Source: Auricularia sp. M13 (Eukaryota > Basidiomycota > Agaricomycetes > Auriculariales > Auriculariaceae). Taken from it: DNA of 64,000 nt. This document shows, in pieces, positions 1 to 10,326 of this stretch; the first letter of the stretch is position 1; every line of letters begins with the position of its first letter. A model generated the notes under the pieces. The model did no database searches and was not told where the DNA came from. It saw only the letters and a program-made list of their open reading frames with translations. The stretch covers positions 2,356,001 through 2,420,000 of the forward strand of contig CM073193.1 in assembly GCA_037042915.1 (NCBI GenBank), written 5' to 3'. A program made the translations under genes and the position numbers.

Positions 1-1013
1 GGTCTGTCTGCCCTGACCAAGGTGTGAGTCTATAAAATATCAATGGAATCTAAACCGTAGATAAATTGTGGGCTCATACCATTCAGTATTTTGAGGTGTT
101 CTGTTTTGAACAGCAGAAACTTGTCTCCATCATACACCTGCAATGTGTTTGCGCTGAAGCACGCTTGCTGGATGTCTCGAACGACACCAGTGACAGCCGA
201 GGCATCTAGGATGGCCTCGAGAGGCAAAGTCAAGGTACCGTCCATTACACGGTGAATGAGGTTGGAAGCCTGTTGGCCTGGGCTACTTCAAATGGCTGAC
301 ACAATGGTCTCACTGGGCCAAATCAGTGACTCATGCTAGAGGAAATCCTGCAAAACCCACCCTGCTTGCTGACACATGCCTAGGTCGTGTGGGGGAGGGG
401 GCGGGCAAGTGAGAAACATATAAAATGGGGAAAGTGACAAAATTCACGCACAAAGCTTTGAGCTTCAGTCTGAGCATCAGTCTATGCGCAAAAATTGCAA
501 AACATACCACCTGTAGCTGGAAGCCCAGCGTAAATCGCATAGAAAGGTTAAAGTGTCATGATGCACAGACCCTTTTGATTATTGTTTTATGTACAAATTA
601 AGATTCATGCCAGCTGCTTTCCCAAGGATTCAATCCACTTCTCTGCTGACACCACATTTGTTGTAGATAACACTGCAGATTCATGACTCCTTTTTCTATT
701 CTGACTTGCTCACCTATGTCAGGATGCCTCCTTCAATGATTCATGGCCTTCATGTTCAAGGGTGTGGGGGCGCAGACAATGATGTCACATGTGTGACCGT
801 TACTTTTGTGCGGTGCCTTGCGCAAAAGTAACAGTTGCTTATTTTGTCCACTCTGCACAAACAACATTCCAGATAAGCAAATGAATCATTGATCTATACA
901 ATATGATTTTTCTCATAATACTAATTGAGTCAAAAGTCACCCTCCCGTTCCGAAAGATATTATGGGATGTGATGGCAGAGGAATCTTCTTGACGCCGCTT
1001 GGAAGCTATACGG
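1..1013. other. No supported gene
   Basis: AT-rich sequence with only short open frames (for example minus 30-245 and 331-540) that have no recognisable motif, no intron-supported extension and no similarity that I recognise. It is probably transposon debris next to the MITE that begins at 1014. Nothing else is visible. Confidence 0.5.
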
Positions 1014-1383
1014 GAGAACCTAACACTGCCTATTCCAGGTGGAATTCCGGTGGAAAACCTGCTCCAGACAAAATATTTTCTAAGCAGTAAAAAATTATGC
1101 TAGACATCACAAATAAGGTTCAGATATGCACAGTCGGATTAGGAAACATGTTGTTAGGTTAGGGAAACAATGTGGAAATTCATCAAAAACTGTGATTAAA
1201 TGTTAGGTTAGCTTAGGTTACTAGAACTTTTTCATGTTTCCTAATCCGGCTGTGCATATCTGAACCTTATTTGTGATGTCTAGCATAATTTTTCACCCCT
1301 TAGAAAATATTTTGTCTGGAGCAGGTTTTCCACCGGAATTCCACCTGGAATCCACTGGGAACCAGGGGGCAGTGTCAGGTTCT
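1014..1383. mobile_element. Palindromic MITE, copy 1
   Basis: The outer about 130 bp at each end are inverted copies of one another (AGAACCTAACACTGCC at the left, the complement of GGCAGTGTCAGGTTCT at the right). The arms contain the same GGTGGAATTCCGGTGGAAAACC and CACAAATAAGGTTCAGATATG stretches in opposite orientation. The loop holds a short TTAGGTTAGG run. There is no ORF. A second, better preserved member lies at 34490-34975 and shares the termini and arm sequence. No clear target-site duplication is visible here. It abuts and truncates the endonuclease-like ORF to its right. Confidence 0.75.
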
Positions 1384-2294
1384 CCTTCTAGGGCCGATGT
1401 CAGGGAGGTCCTTGCAGGTTATTTTGACTTGTACTCGGCTATGATCATCGATGTTTAGATCCAAGATGACAATATCCCATGCTCTGCTTGCTTGGAGCAA
1501 AGACCTAGTTAGATATACTCTATCAATTGTAGACATAGCGGTGCGGCCCGCATTTCGCCACGACCAGTCAATCTTCCCTGTGAAGGTTTCTCTCCAGCCG
1601 TCCACAAGGTGCAGCCGGGCTTTGAGAGTCTCAAAGGACACCGGAGAGTCTATTGCCGACATTTTGGAGGGGAACTGGTCTATGGAGTCTTCGACAAAGT
1701 CGAAGTCTCCTAGTAAAATATCTATTTTTGGGAGTTCAACGCGCACCTAATGTAGCACGTGGCGTAGCTTATTCCAAAATTCCTTATTTTCTTTAGTCTC
1801 TGTGGGCGCATATTTTCCGCTACAATGGTAAGCGTCTTGCCGCGATGCCATTCTAACTTGGCCACAATTTCTCGACCCGAAATAAGCACATGTGATGACA
1901 CGGATTTGTAGTTAGTGAGAAATCTGTTAAAGATGATGCCGACGCCAGTGGCACCAGTTGGATTGGATGGAAGGGCCGAGGTTACAATATGTAAGTGCTC
2001 GTAGTAAAGGTTGACTTCATCGACATGTTCTTCCGAGAGATGAGTCTCTTGAATCGCAATAATGCCAATTTTATTTCTCCTGATGTCGTCAGCCAACTTT
2101 TTCCATTTCAAGCTGCCTGCGATCCTTGGCCCTCCGCGTCCTCTCATATTTTCTGAGGCTAACTTAATGCACGAGTTGGTTTTCTTAGACGACTGCGGCA
2201 GAGAGTCCGCAGAGCTGGTCGGCAACACAATCCGCGGTGACGCGGACGAGGATAGTCTCCTAGAGCAGTGGCTCGAGATTGAGCGCAGCCACAA
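1384..2294 (-). pseudogene. Endonuclease/exonuclease/phosphatase-domain ORF of a retroelement, broken
   Basis: Read on the minus strand, an APE/DNase I-like N-terminal region (RGRGGPRIAGSLKWKKL, then IGIIAIQETHL with the Glu-containing QETHL motif) leads to a second part with the LLGDFDFVEDSID motif (GDFN-like). These are hallmarks of the EEP fold as found in fungal non-LTR elements. The two parts are in different frames. A frameshift lies near 1810-1830, and after restoring that frame an in-frame TAG follows at 1747-1749. The ORF is cut at its 3' end by the MITE ending at 1383. The last recognisable residues before the MITE are KDLPDIGPRR. It is non-functional as it stands. Assignment to a specific element family is inference. 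Confidence 0.7.
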
Positions 2295-3236
2295 GTCGAC
2301 AGAACTGTCTGCTCTCGTTGGCAGAGAGTGACTTGGGCTAGAGTGTGGCCAACGCTCCTCTTGGCCCGTGGGGCGCTGCTGAGAGTGATGTGTGGTATTA
2401 TTAGCCTGTGGAGACTCACTTTCGGCCTGATGTGGCCTCTATGAGGTCCTGCCATTTGCAGGAGACTGGTGTAGTTGCAATGTGATGGTCGCTTTTGCCA
2501 ATATGGCTTCCTGAGTGCAGCTCCAGTCTGCTTGTTGCTCGCATTGGCTGTGATGCTGTGTGTTGTCTGTGGCCGAACGCTGCAGACTGGCGGTCGCACG
2601 TTGTCTGCCGCCAAAAACCTCAGCACCTTCCTCTGCGGCACGAGTGGCAGACTGTTCTCCTGCTGCTCCAACAATCGGGGTCGTCAAACCAGACCGTTCT
2701 CTTGTTACTGTAGTGTATTCTGTAGAATTAAATTGAGGTTGCGCTGAATTTCTCGTGTATATGGGCCTGTGCACCCACATCACACAGCTAACGTACCCGG
2801 TCAGCTCGGGGGACTATGTCTACTGCAGAAATCCATGAGCAAGCCGGGCTCAGTGGGTCTACATCAACTTCAGCGTCTCCGCGCGGAACGTCCAGGCCTC
2901 AATAGGCCTCCGCATTTTCGTCTGAGCCACTTTCCTGTCCCGTTACCAGTCAGTGTATTTGGGCGGCTCAGTTGCACTCCTTTGAGATTGTGCACAGCTC
3001 GTGATACTTGGTCAGCTCATGTATTTGTAAGACGCCGGCACCTTTACAGGCACATGAGCAGATGGCAGAGAGGCAGGTCACAGTGTTGTGGGAGCAGTTC
3101 GTGGCGAGCGGAGATTTTTATTGTCTACTACGGCGAGGCATTACAGGAAGCCGTACTTCGATGGATAGTCAGAGAATGGCGAGATGCACGTAATCGGAAC
3201 ACCGTAGATATGATGTCTGACAAGAAGAGGGCTAGC
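2295..3236. other. No supported gene; low-complexity open frames
   Basis: Several overlapping open frames on both strands (minus 2439-2783, plus 2769-3329) are compositionally biased and carry no motif that I recognise. The minus-strand one could be the degraded 5' part of the retroelement whose endonuclease lies at 1384-2294. That is a guess from position only. Confidence 0.35.
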
Positions 3237-4773
3237 TCAGGTGCGTTGCACTACATGCATGGACGGTGGATAGGGACATGGGTGAGTGGGCAAGAAGGAG
3301 ATGTTGGAGGGGGAGGGGGAGGTTCGTAGATGAGGCGAGTAGCTCAGATGCCGCGGCCACGCGCGCGAGCGTTGCCTCCCGACGGGCGTAGTGTTGTTGC
3401 GCCTGTTGTTCTGCGCGTTGCCGTTGCTAGGGCCAGGCTGGGGTGGTGCAAGATGGGGGGCGGGCCTCCGAGGGGGCAATGCTAGCCCTCGACTTCCTTC
3501 GTCCTGCAGAGACCGCTCAGGTGGGAGCCAATGAACGCGTTGTGCGAGCAAGACCGGCACTTCCAGCCCAGTGTGAGGAAGATCCCCTTGCCAACGAGGG
3601 GAATGTGGATCTTTGTGGTGTGCAGCTTATTGCGGATCTCGCGGTACGTGGTGATGGGGAGGAACATGAAGTCGACATAGATGTTGTGCTCCACAATCTC
3701 CTCCTTGAGGATGTTTGTCGTCATCGGGGAGATTTTGACCGATGCAATGACGGTGGCGAGCAGCGCGTTGTACTCCACCTTGTAAACCCCAGTGTGTCTG
3801 CATCGTGTTCGATTAACAATGCTGCACACGGAAAGATATGTGGCACGTACTTCAGGAGAGCCGACTTGAGCTCCTGGAGCCCAGAGACAGTGTTGACAAC
3901 AGCGTTCTTGAGCTCGATGTCATCTGCGAGGGTGTTGGAGATGGTGCCTATAAACGGGGCTGCACGAGGATTGTAACGGAAGGTCGTGACGTTGGCTGCC
4001 CTGGCCCAGATGGCGAAACGGTTCTGGGTGAAGGCGTCACACTCGTCGTCCGAGACGTTGTAGACAAGCAGAAGGCTGGGCATGATACACGTAGGGTTGC
4101 GAGGGTCCTGGTCCGCGACTGAGAGCTTCGGGTCGAAGTCCTTGTTCAGGACAATGCTCTTGATCAGACGCAGCATCTTCGCATGGTAGACGAGGGGGTT
4201 GATGTTGACGAAGTCGACATAGTCGTACAAGCGGTCAGGCCAGAGGACAAACTTGGCACTCTTGACGCTGTCCCAATCCTTGCGCTGCTTGGGGCACATG
4301 CCCGCGAGGTGGCCGTCCTCCTCCATGCCGTCGATGGGGAGGTCATCGTCTGAAGCACGGATCAGCTCTTTATCAAACAGGTTTGAGATGTGCGCATTCC
4401 CAGCGTCCCCGTCTGAGCTCTCGTCGCCAGTGTAGTGCGGTGGGGGTTGGGCGGCAGGGATGTCCAGGATGTCGTCGATGTACATATCGTCTTCGTCGTT
4501 GGCGTCCTCCAGTCGCAGCGGCGAGGCGGCAGGCGCAGGTGGAATTGGCTGGCCATGAGCAACAGCCTGGTGCCTCACGCTCGCGTTCCAAGCCTCGAGG
4601 TCCTTGTTGCAACGTCTGAGGTGTTGGCTCTCTGCGATGGCCTGCGATGTGGGAGATGGCGGGTGAGCAGTGATTCTGATGTGAGAGTGCTGGGAGCACA
4701 GCGAGAACGCGTCTTCGTCCTCCAGGCCAGGGCGAAAGGCAAGCTGGGCAGACTGCGGGGCCAATATGTCCAT
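3237..4773 (-). pseudogene. Conserved-looking protein of unknown function, frameshifted
   Basis: A minus-strand ORF of about 330 residues starts at 4773. It has an acidic low-complexity middle (DDEDD-type runs) followed by a folded-looking half (WDSVKSAKFVLWPDRLYDYV, then FRYNPRAAPFIGTI). Near 3790 the reading frame is lost. The natural continuation GVYKVEYNALLATVIAS, with KIHIPLVGKGIF and a CX2C pair (CRSCSHNAF), lies in the neighbouring frame down to about 3482. A Pro-rich tail may extend to 3237 after another frame change. I do not recognise a named domain, and I infer a transposon-island gene that is decaying. Start and end are uncertain. Confidence 0.5.
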
Positions 4774-5245
4774 GTCTGCAGACGCCAGGCTAGGGCCTCT
4801 GTGACATTTTGGTCTGTGCCCTGAGCCTAACGGGCGAGTGAGTGAAAAGGTGCGTGGTTAGACCAGGTACTTGTACCTGTGTGACCTGTGGGCCATTTTT
4901 GCTGGCAACGCCGGTCTTCTGCGTCGCGTGTGCCAGGTTCTAGTCATATGTTAGACGCAGCCGCAGCAAGCAGCGAGCATGATGCTGTACTTGGATCGTG
5001 AGACCAGGCGGAATGGCCATCTCCTCGTTCCTCGTGCCGGTCACGGCAGTGCTGTTCTTGGGCTTGGGCACGCGTCCTGCGACAGGGCGAGTTGGTTTGG
5101 CCCACTGGCCGTTCTCGCTTGCCGTATGGTGTGTGACGTTAGGTTGAAGAGCAGGCCAGTCGGCCTCGTTATATTCTTCAATCGAGGCGCAGCGCCTGTC
5201 GCGGTGCTTGTGAACAACATTGGTGTTGGCGGCCTTGTTGCCTGG
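4774..5245. other. No supported gene, LINE insertion flank
   Basis: Between the unknown ORF and the GA tract that ends the LINE I see no gene. The minus-strand open frame 4940-5245 is only the read-through of the LINE tail frame into flanking sequence. Confidence 0.4.
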
Positions 5246-5780
5246 GAGAGAGAGAGAGAGAGAGAGTTTCTTGAATTTTAGACAGCGTAAGCAGGCTACA
5301 AATACAGAGCCAAGACGCTGTGGTCTGTACAAAGTACATTCCAATGGGTCAACATGGGGCAGGCAAGGGGGGGTCGTAACAGGGGTGTAGAGGGATCTAG
5401 TGCAAACTGGTGTGGATTCTGGGTGTAACAAAGTTGTGAGCCCAGTTCCATAGGGGTATAGGGGCATAGGGGCATAGAATAAATAAAAAAATATACAAAT
5501 ATACCATAACTTCATGTGCCTCATCAGCACATGAACTGATCAGCTCGCTAATAAGCAAGCAGATGTTAGCAAGTAGGCAGCTGCATGTGGCCCTTTAGGG
5601 CCACTATGGGTGTATCTCTTGAGACACTCAAGAAAAGTATCTTAGAGACTGATAGAGGGTAGAGGGCAGAGTCTGGATGGGTGGGGATGTAGCCTACAGA
5701 CAAAAGCGCACCGCAACATGGTCAAAGCCATGTGGAGCCACGGCGCAGCTCATGGTCCTCCCAACCCATTGTATGAATGG
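5246..5780 (-). repeat. LINE 3' untranslated region with (CT)n tail, copy A
   Basis: About 515 nt after the RNase H stop, ending on the minus strand in CTGTCTAAAATTCAAGAA followed by a (CT)n run in place of poly(A). It contains short tandem CCCCTATG-type units. The same region recurs at 9123-9640 (same strand) and 15357-15811 (plus strand). All three copies end in the dinucleotide tract, so the tract is part of the element's 3' end and not random satellite. Confidence 0.85.
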
Positions 5781-8194
5781 TTAAGGGTCCTGCGGCGGTG
5801 GCTCACCAGTTTTGGTGAACGCACCCGACGAGTGGATGAATTTGGCCAAGGCAGAGATGCCCTTGCGCGTACTGAGTAGCGCATGCGTCCCAAGCAAGTC
5901 AGGCTTGAAGGAGGCAAAGTGGTGATAGTGCTCGTCATGGCGCTCGCAATCTCTAAGGATGTGATCGCGTGTCTGCAAGTGGTGTCCACAAGGGCAAGCC
6001 ACATCTTCAGTGGGAACATGGCGCTGATAGTACTCGCCCATGAACGCATGTCCAAGGCGGCACTGCATGACCAGTCCATAAAGACGGCGAGGCAGCTCAC
6101 CAAAGTAAGGTGGAGGGTGCCTCTTGGGTGGCCCATAGGCTGCCCTGGCATACAAACCCCGAGGAGGTGACTCTGCCCACTCCTCTATTCAAGTCTCTAT
6201 GACACGCTCCTTGGCGCGTCTTTTGAGGTGGGACACAGTGGCCCATGAGGGACCTTGCATGCGAGCTGCCTCCTTGGCTAACTCATCTGCACGCTCATTG
6301 CCCCTTATGCCAATATGGCTGGGGACCCAAGAGATGGTCACCTCATGAGAAGCATCAGCAGCAAGGAAGTCACGAGCATGCTCGCAGAAAGAAATGGAGA
6401 ACTGCTGGGCAGAAGCAGCACGCTCCTTGACAATGGCCTCAACAGCTAAAGAGTTGTCAGCAAAGAAGTGAAGGTGGGAGGCCGAGCCCATGGGCAAGTC
6501 CATGTAATGGGCAACATGGTCCATGGCAGCAGAGAGGGCATGCATCTCAGCATCATAGACCTCAGCCTGGGACCCCATAGGGATGCGACCGCAAGACTGC
6601 TCCTGACCCTCCAGGTAGGTCACAAAAGCTGCACCAGTCCTGCGACCAGTTGGAGTGTCTAAAAGGGAACCATCAGTGTAGATTAGCAGGTTTGCAGAGC
6701 TGAGTTCCAGCATCTGCACAAGTCTGACATGGGATTCTGCAGCATCAGCTTTGCTCACACCCTTTGGCACAGGCCTGAGGTGGATGCGACCTGGAAAAGA
6801 TGCAAGCAGAGAAATGGCCCATGGGGCAATGTGGAAGGGCTCAATGCGCTCATTGCCAGGTGAGGTGAGCTTGGCAAGGTAGCGAAGAGAGGAGCGAGTT
6901 TGACCACGCTTGTGAACCACTGGTGGCTTCTCCATTGGAGACTGGTGCCAGGCAGGGTGCAGGCGCTGCAAGACAGGACTACAAGGCCCCAACTTGTGCA
7001 GGCGAGCAGCAGCAAGGTCATCGGCCTTGTCTAGCACCAAATGAATAGGTGGAATGGCTGTCTCCAACTCCAGAGCATAAATGGGCGAAGTCTTGAAGAC
7101 AGCACAGATCATGCGCAGACACTAGTTCTGCACACGCATGAGCTTCTCAGCTTGCCATGCCCGTTGCATCCACCATACTGGTGAAGCATAGAGGAGAATG
7201 AGAATGCAGGAGATGTACAGCCTGCGCATGTGTCCCTGGTGGAGACCACGCACAGTGATGGCTAGCATGCGCAATCCCATGGCTGCTTTACGCGCCTTGG
7301 CACAGGCCTTGTCCACATGGGCGCGATAGGTCAACTTGGGGTCAAAGAATATCCCCAGCCAGCGTACAATTGGGAGAGGGCGCAGGCGAGCAACCTGGCC
7401 CTGAGCATCAGTGTAGGCCATGGCCAAGTCATCATTGGCAGCAATGTCAGCAAAGGAGCCATCCTTGCGACGCCAGGTGTGGTGCATAAGCTCACACTTG
7501 TCTAGGTCAGGCTGAAGACCTGCCAGGTTGAACCACTCCCGAATAATGCAGAAGCAGAAGCGCAGCTCAGCAGTGTTCAGCTCGAGGCTGTCAGAGTGCA
7601 CAGTGCATCTCCCATCATCCACATAGAGGAAGAGGGTGGGTGCCACAAATGTGGGATTGAGCTGGCGCATCTCTGCCTCGCGGGCAGCTCGCCTCTTCTG
7701 CATGAACTCAATGAGCCCAGTAGAGTAGAAGGCAGAGAGGATGCCAGAGACTGGAGAGCCCTGAGGCACTCCATTCTCAACTGGCTCACAGCTGCTGACT
7801 CTACCATCCAGGCAGATGGATGCCTCTCTGTCCTGCAAGAAGGATGCAACCCACTGCACAATGGGCAGAGGCACACGCTTCTCTCGCAGGACCAGAAGCA
7901 GATGCTGGTGGTTGACAAAGTCAAAGTAGCCCTTGATGTCAAAGGTCAGGGAGCTAGTCACCAAACCCTTGTCACGAGCAGTCTGCACATCATGAGTGTA
8001 GCACAGAGCAGCATCCACAGTGGAGGACGCAGGCATGGCCCCAAACTGGTTGGGGTGCACAAGACCCATGGCAGATGCCATGTAGGTCAAGCGCTTTGCC
8101 TGAATGCGCTCCAAGACTTTGCCCAAGCAGACAAGCAGGGTAATCAGTCTGTAAGACCTGGGATTAGACCAATCAGTCTTGCCAGCTTTCTTGA
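5781..8194 (-). pseudogene. LINE ORF2 3' half: reverse transcriptase plus RNase H
   Basis: Minus-strand reverse transcriptase with SNPRSYRLITLL (motif near RT1/2), TFDIKGYFDFVNH (catalytic Asp), GVPQGSPVSGIL and FLYVDDGRC (YVDD box). An in-frame TAG at 7122-7124 separates it from an RNase H domain: IYTDGSLL (Asp), AEMHALSAAM (Glu), FFADNSLAV (Asp), WVPSHIGIRGNERADELA (His/Asp). A TGA at 6189-6191 replaces the Trp codon present in the sister copy (VIET*IEEW here, VMETWIEEW in the 9.6-10.3 kb copy). The C-terminus has a Cys/His cluster CPCGHHLQTRDHILRDC and ends at 5781. The two nonsense codons make this copy inactive. Confidence 0.9.
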
Positions 8195-8979
8195 GAGCCC
8201 GTTTGGGGTCACCACTCCGACGGTAGTGGTAGCGGTGCCGGAGCCCGTACCGGCTGTTCCGAGATGATGCCGAGCTGGCGGCAGGACGCTCTGCTCGTCG
8301 TTGCGCTCGTTCTCGAGCCAATTCAGCTCTCCTTGCCCCCCGGACATCTGGATCTGACTAGCATACTTGACTAGATGATTCATATATAAAAATATTGCTG
8401 TAATATGTCCAACAGAACATGCCCTGCAACAAGTGCCCAGCGACGCAGTTTGCTCTGTGGCTCCTGCTACCCGCATTAATAGCGCTCTTCAAATCTGACT
8501 TGTAATGTATTATTACTTTGAAAACTTCATTTGGTACGAAATTTAGACGGAAAACTGCCTGGGCAGACACCAGCTGGCCTGCTCATCGTCCAGGGCTGCA
8601 GAATACCGCCGCCCCGCATAGCTAACGCCGTAAAGCCATTATTCAATCGAGGAAAACATTCAGCTAACGTTTGTATGCCTTAAATGTCTTGTTTTTGTGT
8701 TGGATAAGCTCAGAGTCGCCGCCGTAAGGTCCCAAAAGAACAAATACTAGCACATGCTACATTGCTCCATTTTTCGTCGTTATTATGAACATTTTATCAT
8801 TATAAGCTCTTATATAGGCTATATACGACATATGAGGGCAGGGCGAGCTGAATTGGCTCGAGAACGAGCGCAACGACGAGCAGAGCGTCCTGCCGGCAGC
8901 TCGGCATCAGCTCGGAACAGCCGGTACGGGCTCCGGCACCGCTACCACTACCGTCGGAGTGGTGACCCCAAACGGGCTC
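8195..8979. mobile_element. 785 bp foldback/MITE-like DNA element with 145 bp inverted repeats, TSD TGA
   Basis: The left end GAGCCCGTTTGGGGTCACC is repeated as its complement at the right end. The inverted arms run for about 145 bp (8195-8339 and 8836-8979) with only a few mismatches. Flanks are TGA at 8192-8194 and TGA at 8980-8982. Removing the element with one TGA restores the LINE ORF2 frame exactly (AIAYVL then KKAGKTDW), which confirms both borders. The 495 bp centre has no convincing ORF. The terminal sequence and 3 bp duplication suggest a PIF/Harbinger- or CACTA-like superfamily. That placement is inference. Confidence 0.9.
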
Positions 8980-8982
8980 TGA

Positions 8983-9122
8983 GCACATATGCAATGGCTC
9001 GTCTCCAGCGACGAGGGTGGTAGCCCCAAAGAGCACAGCGCGCAATGAGAAGATAAATCTCCTCCTGTGCCACATCCCAAGCCCAGCGCAACCCAGTGTA
9101 GGGAACTCCCTCATCACCAGGC
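8983..9122 (-). pseudogene. LINE ORF2 segment between endonuclease and RT
   Basis: This short minus-strand piece encodes GVPYTGLRWAWDVAQEE...GYHPRRWRRAIAYVL. It is the conserved linker at the start of the RT domain. It continues the endonuclease half that stops at 10327 (NPQKAPGDE) and leads into the RT at 8194. Its upstream end carries one copy of the duplicated target CCTCATCACCAGGC (9109-9122) produced by the LINE insertion described next. Confidence 0.85.
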
Positions 9123-10326
9123 GAGAGAGAGAGAGAGAAATTCTTGAATTTTAGACAGCGTAAGCAGGCTACAAATACAGAGCCAAGACGCTGTGGTCTG
9201 TACAAAGTACATTCCAATGGGTCAACATGGGGCAGGCAAGGGGGGGTCGTAACAGGGGTGTAGAGGGATCTAGTGCAAACTGGTGTGGATTCTGGGTGTA
9301 ACAAAGTTGTGAGCGCAGTCTCATAGGGGTATAGGGGCATAGGGGCATAGAATAAATAAAAATATACAAACATACCATAACTTCATGCGCCTCATCAGCA
9401 CATGAAGTGACCAGCTCGCCAATAAGCAAGCAGATGTTAGCAAGTAAGCAGCTGCATGTGGCCCTTTAGGGCCACTGTGGGTGTATCTCTTGAGACACTC
9501 AAGAAAAGTATCTTAGGGACTGATAGAGGGTAGAGGGCAGAGTCTGGATGGGTGGGGATGTAGCCTACAGACAAAAGCGCACCGCAACATGGTCAAAGCC
9601 ATGTGGAGCCACGGCGCAGCTCATGGTCCTCCCAACCCTAAGGGTCCTGCGGCAGTGGTTCACCAGTTTTGGTGAACGCACCCGACGAGTGGATGAATTT
9701 GGCCAAGGCAGAGATGCCCTTGCGCGTACTGAGTAGCGCATGCGTCCCAAGCAAGTCAGGCTTGAAGGAGGCAAAGTGGTGATAGTGCTCGTCATGGCGC
9801 TCGCAATCTCTAAGGATGTGATCGCGTGTCTGCAAGTGGTGTCCACAAGGGCAAGCCACATCTTCAGTGGGAACATGGCGCTGATAGTACTCGCCCATGA
9901 ACGCATGTCCAAGGCAGCACTGCATGACCAGTCCATAAAGACGGCGAGGCAGCTCACCAAAGTGAGGTGGAGGGCGCCTTTTGGGTGGCCCATAGGCTGC
10001 CCTGGCATACAAACCCCGAGGAGGTGACTCTGCCCACTCCTCTATCCAAGTCTCCATGACACGCTCCTTGGCACGTCTTTTGAGGTGGGACACAGTGGCC
10101 CATGAGGGACCTTGCATGCGAGCTGCCTCCTTGGCTAACTCATCTGCACGCTCATTGCCCCTTATGCCAATATGGCTGGGGACCCAAGAGATGGTCACCT
10201 CATGAGACGCATCAGCAGCAAGGAAGTCACGAGCATGCTCGCAGAAAGAAATGGAAAACTGCTGGGCAGAAGCAGGATGCTCCTTGACAATGGCCTCAAC
10301 AGCTGAAGAGTTGTCAGCAAAGAAGT
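9123..10326 (-). mobile_element. 5'-truncated LINE copy inserted into the LINE, with 13-15 bp TSD
   Basis: About 1.2 kb on the minus strand. It starts in the RNase H domain (FFADNSSAVEAIVKE), keeps the ORF2 end (stop near 9638) and the 3' untranslated region, and ends in a (CT)n tract at 9138-9123. The target CCTCATCACCAGGCG occurs on both sides (9109-9123 and 10327-10341), the expected footprint of target-primed reverse transcription. Joining the flanks at one copy reconnects host ORF2 as APGDE-GVPY. The inserted RNase H part is open and nearly identical to that of the host copy, so the event is recent. Confidence 0.92.
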
